Assembly: GCF_003418935.1 (NCBI RefSeq)
Contig: NZ_QVMT01000001.1
Span: 722,063-786,062, forward strand
Source of the DNA: Emticicia sp. C21
GTDB lineage: Bacteria > Bacteroidota > Bacteroidia > Cytophagales > Spirosomataceae
DNA: 64,000 nt
Direction: 5' to 3'
The notes below the pieces were generated by a model. That model did no database searches. It saw only the letters and a list, made by a program, of their open reading frames with translations, and was not told where the DNA came from. Made by a program: the position numbers and the translations under genes. Shown one piece after another: positions 8,878-17,225 of the stretch; position 1 is the first letter of the stretch, and each line of letters starts with the position of its first letter.

Positions 8878-10662
8878 ATGAATAATCCTTACTTTAACCT
8901 CCTACGCACTGCCTGGAAGTATGCCCGACAAGAAAAGAGTAGATATGTCTTCATTTATGGGCTTTTTATTATGGCCAATGTGGTTGCTGCCCTCAATCCG
9001 CTTTTGTATGGTTGGTTTGTGGATAGCATTCAGCGGGATAGCTCTCAAATATGGAATAGTACTTTATTGTATGGAGGTTTATTCTTGTTACTGAAATTAA
9101 TGGAATGGGCTTTTCATGGCCCGGCCCGTATCATGGAGCGCGACCTGGCTTTTAATCTGAGTCGTAACTTTCTGGATGAACTCTATCATCAGACACTCCA
9201 CCTGCCTATTCGCTGGCATCAGGATAATCATAGCGGGTCTACCATCAACCGTATCCGTAAAGCCTATGAAGCCCTGAAACATTTCTTTCAGGATGGATTT
9301 ATGTTTCTGCACGCCATCTTCAAATTTGTGTTTTCTTTTGGAGCTATGCTCTATTTTTCACCCTTATTCGGTGGTATTGGTATTCTGATGGGTATGTTTA
9401 CGATCTGGGTGATTTTCAAGTTTGATAAGCCATTTATCAAAGCCTTAGATGAAACCAACGAAAAAGAACACGTGGTTTCTTCTACCCTATTTGATAGCCT
9501 GTCTAATATTATTACCGTTATTACGTTACGTCTGGAGAAAAGAATGGAATCAAGCCTGATGCAAAAGGTGAAGGAAGTACTCCCTCCATTCCGGAGAAAT
9601 GTGCGCCTGAATGAGTGGAAATGGTTTGTAGCAGATACTTTGGTAACTCTTATTTACTGTGTTATTGCACTGGGTTATGTATATCAGCACTGGACACCCG
9701 GACAGCCTTTTTATATCGGCGGTCTGGTTACACTTCTGGGTTATGTTATTCAGTTTACCAGCGTGTTTCATGATGTAGCATGGCAATATACCAATATTGT
9801 GCAATACAACACAGATGTGCAAACGGCCAGAAGCATCGGAGCGTCTTATGAAGAACACCACCGTCCTGATACGGTCTTGGAATTGCCGGAAGATTGGAAA
9901 AAAATTACAATCTCAGGGCTTAATTTCTCACATAATGAAACCTATGAAGAAGCTAAAATGGCTCACAGTCTCCATAACCTGAGTATTCAGATTGAAAAAG
10001 GTAAAAAGATAGCTTTTATCGGTGAAAGTGGTAGTGGCAAGAGTACCTTGCTCAAACTATTGAGAGGCTTGTATGATGCCGAACCAAATGTAAAAGTTTC
10101 GATAGATGGGGAAGAATATGATTCTTTGGATATTATCTCCGAAACGATTACGCTTTTCCCGCAGGAGCCTGAGATTTTTGAGAATACGATTGCTTATAAT
10201 ATCACTTTAGGTTTGCCTTTTGAAGAGGATGAAATCATGCACGTTAGCGAAACGGCTCACTTTAAAGAGGTAATCAAACATTTGCCCAAAGGACTGGAAT
10301 CGAATATTCAGGAGAAAGGTGTGAATCTATCAGGTGGACAAAAACAACGTTTAGCATTAGCTAGGGGTGTTCTGGCAGCTCGCCTGAGCGAAATTGTCTT
10401 GCTCGACGAGCCAACCAGTAGTGTCGACCCCAAAACAGAAGTGCAGATCTATAACAAACTATTCAAGGAATTTAAAGATAAGGCTGTACTATCGTCCTTA
10501 CACCGCTTACACCTCCTGACGAAATTTGACTATGTGTATATTCTGCAAGATGGCCGTATCATAGACGAGGGCACATTCAAACACTTGAAAGAGCACAGCG
10601 AGATTTTCCAGGAATTATGGAAACATCAGGAACATTTGCAGATGAAAGAAGAAAAAGTTTAA
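8878..10662 (+). CDS. ABC exporter, fused membrane and ATP-binding domains
   Basis: Type IV ABC exporter half-transporter that would work as a homodimer. Six membrane segments fill about residues 20-310. The nucleotide-binding domain has Walker A GESGSGKS (382-389), signature LSGGQKQR, Walker B IVLLDEPTSSVDP and the switch His in SSLHRLH. The 594-residue length is standard. It resembles lipid/drug exporters of the MsbA/BmrA group, but the substrate is unknown. It is divergent from the M23 gene with 152 bases between. Its stop codon overlaps by 4 bases the stop of the convergent M56 gene at 10659, so no terminator separates them. Confidence 0.93.
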   Translation: MNNPYFNLLRTAWKYARQEKSRYVFIYGLFIMANVVAALNPLLYGWFVDSIQRDSSQIWNSTLLYGGLFLLLKLMEWAFHGPARIMERDLAFNLSRNFLDELYHQTLHLPIRWHQDNHSGSTINRIRKAYEALKHFFQDGFMFLHAIFKFVFSFGAMLYFSPLFGGIGILMGMFTIWVIFKFDKPFIKALDETNEKEHVVSSTLFDSLSNIITVITLRLEKRMESSLMQKVKEVLPPFRRNVRLNEWKWFVADTLVTLIYCVIALGYVYQHWTPGQPFYIGGLVTLLGYVIQFTSVFHDVAWQYTNIVQYNTDVQTARSIGASYEEHHRPDTVLELPEDWKKITISGLNFSHNETYEEAKMAHSLHNLSIQIEKGKKIAFIGESGSGKSTLLKLLRGLYDAEPNVKVSIDGEEYDSLDIISETITLFPQEPEIFENTIAYNITLGLPFEEDEIMHVSETAHFKEVIKHLPKGLESNIQEKGVNLSGGQKQRLALARGVLAARLSEIVLLDEPTSSVDPKTEVQIYNKLFKEFKDKAVLSSLHRLHLLTKFDYVYILQDGRIIDEGTFKHLKEHSEIFQELWKHQEHLQMKEEKV

Positions 10663-12506
10663 TCCTGGTTTTCTAAAACTTTTTTGGTATCTATGATTAC
10701 CACCCCGTTTATGCCTCTATCGCCATAAGCTCTGGTGGCTGCTTCATCTTTTAGTACATGAATAGAATCAACGGTATCAGAGTCAAGATTATTAAAGGTT
10801 TCTTTCTTGATTTGTTTGCCATCCAGTAGTACTAAAGGGTCATTAAAGCCTTTCATCTGAAAACCTATTTTTGCTGGCATTTCCTTGCTTGTTACTTGTA
10901 CGGATTGTAGTTCTTTTGCTCCTTTTTCGTCAAGCACAAAATTGACAGGCATTGTAAAATGAACATTCACTGCACGGCCGTTTTGTCTGCCAGGGGACCA
11001 TTTAGGCAGTTGAGAAATCACTCTGATCGTCTCTTCATCACAGCCAAAGCCAATCCCCTTTAGTATGTTAAAATCGCTTATAGAGCCGTCTTTTCTTACT
11101 ACAAATTTCACAAAGACCTTTCCTGACACCTTTGCCCGTTGTGCTGCAACCGGGTATTTCAGGTTCCTGCCAATGAATTTGAACAATTCCTTTACACCAC
11201 CCGGGAAAGTTGGGCTTTCTTCCACACTCGTAAATACTTCTTCAATATCTGGTGTCTTTTCAGCTGGTTTTGTTTCGGCAATTACTACTTCATCACCCAT
11301 CGTCGGCTTTTCCTGCAGCCTAATCGGTTGTACCTTAGCTAACGAGAGAGTAGTGGGTAGTTGCTTGCTGGTTGTGATAATAGCGGGTTCAAGACTTTTT
11401 AAACGAAAAACCATATTATCTCCTTCTACTGCTCTTATTTCATATTCCTTGCTCGCCTTAGTTGTTGCCAGAGCATCCTCGTTCGAAACCGCCACAAAAG
11501 TGGCTTCTAATGGTTTATCATTTTTAGCAGTAGCTACTTCTTCGGTTGAATAATTATCTCTTTCTATGGCAGCCTTCTGCATTTCATTATTTACGAATGC
11601 CTCATTATCCGGTACAATCTCTACACTGTCGGTTGTTAGTCCTGAGAGTTTCACCTCTACTAGATCAAGCACATCGTTTCTGACAATCGTAGCCGACGAA
11701 AGAACCAGCATGAGCATAAATAAGGGTACGGATAAGCCGTATTTCAACAACATAATTCTACGTGAACGCGGCTTGCTTAGCATCTGAATCCTGCGCTTTA
11801 ATGTTGAATGTGTAAAGAACCGATTGGTTAGCTGGTCGGGGTGTAATCCAAATTCTTGTGTAAAAAGCAACATGGCGTATTCGGCCTTTGAATTTTCGTT
11901 TTGCGCGGCAATATCATCAGCAATAAATTCATGAATATGCTTGATATCTTTTTTGTATTGATATACCACCGGATTAAACCAGTTGAGTATGGCAATTATC
12001 TCGAAAATCATCACATCTGCTGAGTGTAATTGTTGCATATGCACATGCTCATGCGCCAAAATGGTATCCCGTTTCTTGAGTGTTTCGTCAACAAAACTGT
12101 ACCCGAAAAACGAAAAGGCGGTAAACTTCCCAAAATCCTTATTCTTCAGTACTATAATCAGTTGTAACAAAGTAATGGCGAGGCGAATAGTGAAAATACT
12201 TATGCCTATGATATATAACCCTTCTAAAATATCTGCCCAGGTAAAGCTGACTCCTTTTGTCGGTCGGACAAGAATCATTGAGGGATCGTAAATGGTATAA
12301 AACACCTCATTGATTTCTTTGGTTATAAACCACGATTGCACATACTCGGAATACCAGAGCGGAATACCGAACGAGAGCAATGCTGATGCGATTAAATAAG
12401 CCCGATTCAGTTGATGAAAGGTTTCACCAAAAAGTACGAGCCGATAAAAAGAGTAAAAGAGTATTAAGTACAGATTTACCTGAACGAGATAAAATAAAAA
12501 GTCCAT
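10659..12506 (-). CDS. M56 (BlaR1-type) membrane metalloprotease with TonB C-terminal and plug-like domains
   Basis: Last gene of the BlaI/M56 operon. I start it at the ATG at 12506, which overlaps the upstream TAA as TAATG and gives 615 residues beginning MDFLFYLVQ. The frame stays open further upstream but without a sensible start. Four membrane segments surround the zinc motif HEHVH (152-156), and the helix EIIAILNWFNP supplies the third-ligand region of M56 proteases. After the last membrane segment (about 255-273) come a ~150-residue linker, a TonB_C domain (about 430-525, PGGVKELFKFIGRNLKYP ... PKWSPG) and a tail (about 550-610) with FNDPLVLLDGK and YGDRGINGVVIIDTK. That tail closely resembles TonB-receptor plug ends. 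M56 proteins sense a signal and cleave BlaI-type repressors. The TonB parts suggest contact with outer-membrane receptors (inference). Confidence 0.85.
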   Translation of the reverse strand: MDFLFYLVQVNLYLILFYSFYRLVLFGETFHQLNRAYLIASALLSFGIPLWYSEYVQSWFITKEINEVFYTIYDPSMILVRPTKGVSFTWADILEGLYIIGISIFTIRLAITLLQLIIVLKNKDFGKFTAFSFFGYSFVDETLKKRDTILAHEHVHMQQLHSADVMIFEIIAILNWFNPVVYQYKKDIKHIHEFIADDIAAQNENSKAEYAMLLFTQEFGLHPDQLTNRFFTHSTLKRRIQMLSKPRSRRIMLLKYGLSVPLFMLMLVLSSATIVRNDVLDLVEVKLSGLTTDSVEIVPDNEAFVNNEMQKAAIERDNYSTEEVATAKNDKPLEATFVAVSNEDALATTKASKEYEIRAVEGDNMVFRLKSLEPAIITTSKQLPTTLSLAKVQPIRLQEKPTMGDEVVIAETKPAEKTPDIEEVFTSVEESPTFPGGVKELFKFIGRNLKYPVAAQRAKVSGKVFVKFVVRKDGSISDFNILKGIGFGCDEETIRVISQLPKWSPGRQNGRAVNVHFTMPVNFVLDEKGAKELQSVQVTSKEMPAKIGFQMKGFNDPLVLLDGKQIKKETFNNLDSDTVDSIHVLKDEAATRAYGDRGINGVVIIDTKKVLENQD

Positions 12507-12916
12507 TATTTTGATGATTTCCTTTCTAATGCGAACATGATTGGCAGTACCATAGACGCGCGTACCAGTTCGTTGCCTTTTTTGCCAGGCACCCATTTAG
12601 GCATGGCTTTTACAACGCGAGTCACCTCTTCGTCGCAACCAAAGCCTAAGCTTTGCATGATAGCGGTTTCGCTGATACGTCCGTCTTCTTCAATAGTTAA
12701 TTTAATCAATACCTTACCCTGAACATTTTTATCACGGGCTGCTTTAGGGTATTTCAGATTTTTACCTATGAATTCGAACATGGCAGGCATCCCACCCGGA
12801 TACTCCGGGGTTTGGTCTACCTGTTCGAAAACCGGTTTACTCTTATCAGTTTTTTGAGCAAAAGCAATAGTCACAGAAAACATAGTCATTGTCAGAATAC
12901 AAAATAGCTTTTTCAT
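12506..12916 (-). CDS. Small periplasmic TonB C-terminal domain protein
   Basis: A 136-residue protein with a Sec signal peptide (cleavage near AFAQ-KTDK, about residue 20). It is otherwise one TonB_C domain: PEYPGGMPAMFEFIGKNLKYP, then VQGKVLIKLTIEEDGRI and PKWVPGKKG. It lacks the proline-rich spacer and the lasting membrane anchor of true TonB, so it would be free in the periplasm. It sits between two M56-TonB genes and overlaps the next start (TAATG), so translation is probably coupled. It might compete for, or adapt, contacts between TonB-C domains and receptors. That role is inference. Confidence 0.85.
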   Translation of the reverse strand: MKKLFCILTMTMFSVTIAFAQKTDKSKPVFEQVDQTPEYPGGMPAMFEFIGKNLKYPKAARDKNVQGKVLIKLTIEEDGRISETAIMQSLGFGCDEEVTRVVKAMPKWVPGKKGNELVRASMVLPIMFALERKSSK

Positions 12917-12954
12917 AATTTTCGTTAGATTAAGATTTATTGATTAGTTGAACA

Positions 12955-14565
12955 TTAATAATTATCGTTTATAATAATTGCACCATCTTTGGCTTTTTCG
13001 CCATATTTCTTTGTAGCCTCAGCAGGAGATAATATTTCAACCTTGGCGTCTTCAACCATGATAGAATAGGCACTGCCCTTTATATAATTTAGCTCTTCCT
13101 GGTTGTGTATAATCAGCATTTGCTTTTTGCTTAACCATAGATCTACACCAAATTCTGCCTGCTCACCATATTTATCGACTAAAGTCTGATTCTCTCCTAT
13201 TAATTTCAGATAGGTACTTTCATTTTCATCCAGATTTTTATTGCTTTTCAAAAGGCTGGTATAATCTTCCCAATAAAGCCTTTTCGCACGGCTTATTATC
13301 TGGTCATCAATGACTATTACACCTCTGAAAGACGGGTCTATATTACTTTGATTGGCAATAATCCCATAAGATTTGCCCAGGGTTATTCTCAGAAAAACTC
13401 TTGACTCAACCGATTTCTTACTTCTTACCGCAGGACTCCAATAAGGCATTGATGATAACAATTGCGCTACTTTCCCATTATAATCAGGCCGTAAACCTTT
13501 GTCAATTGAAAGTTCAGATAGTTCGCCTTCTTTATTGACTACAAAAGAGGCATAAATATCTCCTTCTACTCTTTTACCTTCCGGATAGCGGAAGTTTTTG
13601 GCAAAATAAGATTCAAATGCCCTGATACCCCCTTTAAATTCTGCCGGAAGTAAAGTATTGTCTTTTACCCTTCTCACATCTTGTGCTACTACAAAATAGC
13701 CCATGCACACCACTAGCGGCAGAACAAATATGTATTTGCTTATAACCCAAAGCGGTGTTCGGGTCTTCATCATCATCTGAATCCTTTCTTTCAGCAAGGA
13801 GTCTTTGAAGAAATCATTCCCTAACGGGCTAGCGTTCGTTCTGAAATTATAAGCAAACAAAAACTCGGCATAGGGCACTTTTTCGTCACCCTCTACAATA
13901 CTATCAGCAATAAACTCATGCAGGCGTGTCAGCGCGGTTTTGTAGGATAGTAGCAGCGGATTGAACCAACAAAAAATATGCGTAATCTCAATAAAGAATA
14001 TATCCCAACTATGCCCCTGGCTGATATGCACTTCTTCGTGGTCGGTGATAATATTACGGTTATAGAAAATATCATCTTTATTCAGAATCAGGAAATTGAA
14101 GAAAGAATACGATGAAAATGCCTTATTGGTACGTAGCAACCAGTATTCGCGCCCGCTACGGGTTTCCGACATATCTATCGGCTCGCTATTGCGTAGCAGG
14201 AAATAGATTTTTACCAGTGCAATAATAAATCGTAAACTAAACACCACTACTCCAGCCAGATAGATGGCCGCCACAATATCCATCCAATTAAAGACATACT
14301 CATAGTTTTCACTGAAAACTGGTTGATAGACTACTTCTTTAATTGATTCGGTTGGTAGCTCATTCAATGTTACAGGAAGTTTCTGTGAGAAAGTATAATT
14401 ATGCCTGATTTTCATTAAAGGCATCAGAAATGATACAACCACAGACAACAACAGGTACAAACGGTTAGTTTGAAAAAAGGTGTTTTTGCGCAAGAACACC
14501 CAGTAAAAAGCATAGAAGGCAATCAATATCAGATTGACTTTCAGAAGGTAGATTAGTACACTCAT
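12955..14565 (-). CDS. M56 (BlaR1-type) membrane metalloprotease with TonB-like C-terminus
   Basis: Second gene of the BlaI operon. I take the ATG at 14565 (MSVLIYLLKVNL, 536 residues), because the eleven codons before it begin only with a TTG. It has the M56 layout: paired membrane segments, zinc motif HEEVH (about 176-180), helix EITHIFCWFNP, and a final membrane segment near residues 278-296. The outer part has a diverged TonB_C-like domain (GGIRAFESYFAKNFRYP ... SMPYWSP, about 310-400) and ends in AEATKKYGEKAKDGAIII, a plug-like tail similar to that of its paralogue. It is the likely signal-responsive protease for the BlaI repressor encoded 79 bases upstream. The ligand is unknown; nothing nearby encodes a beta-lactamase. 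Confidence 0.85.
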   Translation of the reverse strand: MSVLIYLLKVNLILIAFYAFYWVFLRKNTFFQTNRLYLLLSVVVSFLMPLMKIRHNYTFSQKLPVTLNELPTESIKEVVYQPVFSENYEYVFNWMDIVAAIYLAGVVVFSLRFIIALVKIYFLLRNSEPIDMSETRSGREYWLLRTNKAFSSYSFFNFLILNKDDIFYNRNIITDHEEVHISQGHSWDIFFIEITHIFCWFNPLLLSYKTALTRLHEFIADSIVEGDEKVPYAEFLFAYNFRTNASPLGNDFFKDSLLKERIQMMMKTRTPLWVISKYIFVLPLVVCMGYFVVAQDVRRVKDNTLLPAEFKGGIRAFESYFAKNFRYPEGKRVEGDIYASFVVNKEGELSELSIDKGLRPDYNGKVAQLLSSMPYWSPAVRSKKSVESRVFLRITLGKSYGIIANQSNIDPSFRGVIVIDDQIISRAKRLYWEDYTSLLKSNKNLDENESTYLKLIGENQTLVDKYGEQAEFGVDLWLSKKQMLIIHNQEELNYIKGSAYSIMVEDAKVEILSPAEATKKYGEKAKDGAIIINDNY

Positions 14566-14644
14566 ATTATCACAGTCGTTTAATTTTTTCGTGAACAATA
14601 CTTACTTTTAACTTACCTGTACCACTTAGTGGCTCTTACCGAAC

Positions 14645-15016
14645 TTATTGCTTTTTCATTTTTTCGATGAGCTTCAATATCTCATCGGCTTCCTGTACAT
14701 CTATTTTCTTTTCTCTGACAAAAAATGAAAACATCTCTTCAACCGAATTTTCAAAATAACCTTCCATTAATTTTCCTGTAGCAAAAGACTTGTATTCTTC
14801 TTTACTTACCAGTGAAAAGTATTCGTGAGTTTTACCGTAGGCTTTATGACCAATAAAACCTTTCTGCTCTAAAATACGCACAATCGTTGAAACAGTATTG
14901 TAGGCAGGACGAGGCTCAGGAAACTCTTCCAGTATATCTTTTACAAAGGCGGGTTCGCGAGTCCATAATATTTGCATTACTTCCTCTTCCGCACGGGTCA
15001 ATTCTCTGAGTTCCAT
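14645..15016 (-). CDS. BlaI/MecI/CopY-family transcriptional repressor
   Basis: A 123-residue winged-helix repressor of the penicillinase-repressor family. It has the characteristic opening LTRAEEEVMQILW, the recognition region PAYNTVSTIVRILEQKGF and the C-terminal dimerisation helices. Members are cleaved or released when a partner M56 protease is activated. This gene is first in the operon, directly before that protease, so autoregulation is expected. Two palindromes lie exactly on its promoter (15068-15105). Spacing to the next gene is 79 bases. Confidence 0.93.
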   Translation of the reverse strand: MELRELTRAEEEVMQILWTREPAFVKDILEEFPEPRPAYNTVSTIVRILEQKGFIGHKAYGKTHEYFSLVSKEEYKSFATGKLMEGYFENSVEEMFSFFVREKKIDVQEADEILKLIEKMKKQ

Positions 15017-15058
15017 TGTTTTTTCGATTAAATGAATTTATAAAGGCCTTGTATGAAA

Positions 15059-15088
15059 CAAATGTATAACTAAATTTTTAGTTTCAAA
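15059..15088 (-). promoter_or_regulatory. Promoter of the BlaI/M56 operon
   Basis: Reading the minus strand, TTTG (15088-15085) is followed after 18 bases by TACATTTG (15066-15059). This fits the Bacteroidota primary promoter pattern. Predicted transcription start is near 15052, leaving a leader of about 36 bases before the ATG at 15016. Both operator palindromes overlap it. Confidence 0.7.
15068..15083. promoter_or_regulatory. Candidate BlaI operator 1, within the promoter spacer
   Basis: AACTAAATTTTTAGTT is an inverted repeat with 6-bp arms AACTAA/TTAGTT. It lies wholly between the -33 and -7 boxes. It shares the pattern ACTA-N6-TAGT with operator 2, and the two centres are 20 bp apart, about two helical turns. 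BlaI-family proteins bind such dyads as dimers. Confidence 0.65.
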
Positions 15089-15105
15089 ACTATTTGCATA
15101 GTTTT
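15086..15105. promoter_or_regulatory. Candidate BlaI operator 2, overlapping the -33 box
   Basis: AAAACTAT and ATAGTTTT form a perfect 8-bp inverted repeat with a 4-base centre. The arm nearest the gene overlaps the -33 TTTG. Its core ACTA-N6-TAGT matches operator 1. Confidence 0.65.
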
Positions 15106-15117
15106 TTTTGAGTTAAT

Positions 15118-15154
15118 ATAAAAAAACGTGGTATAGTTAAAACCATACCACGTT
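15118..15154 (-). terminator. Rho-independent terminator of the cytochrome c gene
   Basis: On the minus strand a perfect 10-bp stem AACGTGGTAT (15154-15145 with 15134-15125) with a 10-base loop is followed by a T-run (positions 15126-15121). It lies 16 bases after the cytochrome stop at 15170 and insulates that gene from the BlaI operon. Confidence 0.85.
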
Positions 15155-15169
15155 CTCTGTCTGTTAGGA

Positions 15170-15682
15170 TTAATTTCTTGGACGAGGTCTTGCACCATTG
15201 CCTTCTACTTTCGGGGTATCATGAGGTGGCTCTTTCATTTCGTTATGGCAGGATATACATCCCATTACTACCGGCTGACGGAAAGTTTTCAGGTTAGCTA
15301 ATATTTCCTTGTTCAATTGATTGGTCATATCAAACATTTCACGCGTTTGTAAGTAATGACGAGGCTTTTCAGAAGCAAAATTGTTCATATCATGGCAAAA
15401 CTTACAGGTTACGCCCAAAGCATGTCCCCAGCTATTCATGATGCTCAATACCTGCTCTGCCGATTTGCCTTTTAAAACCTTGATATTTTTGAAAACCGAA
15501 TCAGCTGCCACGTTTTCTTTACCTCTGATAGAATCCTTATACAACTTGATGTATTTCTCACGGTCGGCCATCATCGTATCTTTCCAAGCGATAGCGTTGT
15601 TGTCTTTTTTGGAGGTAGAACTGATAGAAACAAACGAAGAAATGCCAATAATGATAAATAAAACAGGAACGAGTAATTTCAT
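15170..15682 (-). CDS. Di-haem c-type cytochrome, reaction-centre cytochrome-like
   Basis: A 170-residue exported protein with an N-terminal hydrophobic segment (about 3-20) acting as signal peptide or anchor. It has two haem-binding motifs, CKFCH (93-97) and CISCH (142-146). The spacing and the sequence NSWGHALGVTCKFCHDM match the CytoC_RC-like small cytochromes widespread in Bacteroidota. These are named after photosynthetic reaction-centre cytochromes but here occur in non-phototrophs. It would carry electrons in the periplasm, but its partners are unknown. It has its own terminator and is 80 bases from the upstream hydrolase gene. Confidence 0.85.
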   Translation of the reverse strand: MKLLVPVLFIIIGISSFVSISSTSKKDNNAIAWKDTMMADREKYIKLYKDSIRGKENVAADSVFKNIKVLKGKSAEQVLSIMNSWGHALGVTCKFCHDMNNFASEKPRHYLQTREMFDMTNQLNKEILANLKTFRQPVVMGCISCHNEMKEPPHDTPKVEGNGARPRPRN

Positions 15683-15762
15683 AGATGCAAATAATATTTA
15701 GAGTCGTAGTTTAAGAATGGCCGAAATTTAATTAAAAATCAATTATTTATCTGAGCTTTCTG

Positions 15763-16644
15763 TCAAAATTTCTTTTTCAGATAGTCTAATGACATGGCAT
15801 AGGCTTCTTTAGCCCCAGCTTCATCGTACTTCGGATTACTTGGGTTGGCAAAGCCATGCACGCCCGGAAAAATCTTATACGTCAGTTTTTTTCCGGCGGC
15901 TTTCATATTGGCATCAAACTCTTCAATCACTGCTTTCGAAATGCGTTCTTCTGTGGCAAACAAGCCCAATACATCGCCATTTAGTTTTTTCAATTGTTCT
16001 ACGTCTCTCACTGGCATACCATAATACATAATGGTTCCTACCGTTTGTGGGCCACCAATTATGCCTGAGCGTAAAGACCAGCCACCGCCAAAACACCAAC
16101 CTACATTGGCGATTTTTGCGCTTTTGCCTGCCAGTGCCACACCCCCTTTTACAATGTTCTCCAAACGGGTTTCTTTTACTTCCGACATCAGTTTGCCTGC
16201 ATCCTGCGGACTGGTTGCTACTTTGCCATCATACATATCCAAGGCTAATACGTTTACATCTTCGCCTAAGTCCTTATAAAAAGCATCTGACTGGCGTTTG
16301 ATATAATCGTTTAGCCCCCACCATTCCTGATATACGAAAAGCCATTTATTGCTATTTCCTTTGGCTTTGATAAAATAGCCTTTGGCGTCTATGCCATCAG
16401 GTGTTTTAAAAGTAATGTCTTTGCCTACGGCGGCATAGTTTAATGGTAGTGGTGCAGGATGCAAAGCCTGAAAGGCAGGGTCAAGCGCGAATTGTTTCAT
16501 ACCATCTTTCTCTGGTAACGATTCAAGAGGTGTATGGCAAATGGTGATTTTCGAAGCTGGACTCGCTTCATCTGTTTTAATTACCGAAAACAACGCCCAG
16601 ATACTCATCAAGAATACCTGAAACGTAATAATTGATTTAATCAT
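15763..16644 (-). CDS. Secreted dienelactone hydrolase-family protein
   Basis: Alpha/beta hydrolase with the DLH nucleophile motif GWCFGGGWS (Cys184) and the C-terminal catalytic His in GVHGFANPS (His263). At the place where the acidic residue is expected the sequence reads GLFATEERI, so the usual Asp seems to be Glu; activity should be treated as unproven. A hydrophobic N-terminus (about 5-22) points to export. At 293 residues it is longer than cytoplasmic DLH (about 240) because of the signal and a 50-residue pre-region. Substrate unknown. Its ATG at 16644 overlaps the end of a degenerate frame upstream (16640-16835). Confidence 0.85.
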   Translation of the reverse strand: MIKSIITFQVFLMSIWALFSVIKTDEASPASKITICHTPLESLPEKDGMKQFALDPAFQALHPAPLPLNYAAVGKDITFKTPDGIDAKGYFIKAKGNSNKWLFVYQEWWGLNDYIKRQSDAFYKDLGEDVNVLALDMYDGKVATSPQDAGKLMSEVKETRLENIVKGGVALAGKSAKIANVGWCFGGGWSLRSGIIGGPQTVGTIMYYGMPVRDVEQLKKLNGDVLGLFATEERISKAVIEEFDANMKAAGKKLTYKIFPGVHGFANPSNPKYDEAGAKEAYAMSLDYLKKKF

Positions 16645-16835
16645 TGCTTGAATTATGGTTAAGTTTAGAGGTTACTTTATAATAACTGTTCAGATAGGCT
16701 TTTGTTAAATATACTTCTATTGGATTAATATCAGGTACTACTTCCCTAGTTGTTTCTTTGCTAATCAGCCAACAATTTTTGTCCTCATTCAAAAGGTGCC
16801 CACCATATTGGTAACCTTTTCTGATGTCGCTTTAG
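16640..16835 (-). pseudogene. Possible decayed coding remnant
   Basis: On the minus strand a stretch of about 64 codons reads without stops in protein-like composition (fragments RKGYQYGGHLLNEDKNCW and DINPIEVYLTKAYLNSYY). It has no in-frame ATG, begins right after a stop inside the 64-bp repeat copy, and ends overlapping the start of the dienelactone hydrolase gene. It may be the end of a lost gene or chance; no family is recognised. Confidence 0.25.
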
Positions 16836-16870
16836 TGCCTTGAACGTTGGCATGCTCTGAAATTACCTGC
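16807..16870. repeat. 64-bp imperfect direct repeat, copy A
   Basis: The segment matches 16956-17019 at about 50 of 64 positions with no gaps. The first 18 bases are identical, and similarity extends to a short stretch before it (AAAAGGTgCC vs AAAAGGTtCC). It lies in a region without an intact gene. Confidence 0.65.
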
Positions 16871-16955
16871 TGGTAACCATAGCCAATTGCTCTTTTAAAA
16901 AGGCTTCCGATACTCTCCTCAATCAAAAAGGTTCCTACCATAACTAGGCGTCCCC

Positions 16956-17019
16956 ATTGGTAACCTTTTCTGAGGCCGTTTTAGTGGCTGGAATCTTGAC
17001 ACATACTGAAACCACCTGC
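16956..17019. repeat. 64-bp imperfect direct repeat, copy B
   Basis: Partner of copy A, 149 bp downstream in the same direction. On the minus strand both copies can be read in one frame as QV[IV]S...[ST]SEKVTN-like peptides, but stops follow at once. The element is therefore either a fragment of a repeated protein or a non-coding dispersed repeat. The rest of 17020-17225 holds nothing recognisable. Confidence 0.65.
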
Positions 17020-17225
17020 TTTTTCTCTTCCTCCATGGCAATAGTTATTATTTGAATTGCAAAAGATAAATTTCCGACTTAAGCTTGTGTTTTCAAAGTG
17101 TTCAGGGAGGTTTTTGATAAAATCAAACTGCTGTGTTATTCTCCATGCTGCTGTCACCTCATCCCACCTAATGCATACCGTTTCTATTTGCTGTTATTTC
17201 AGAATAATATTGGACAGACTCCATA

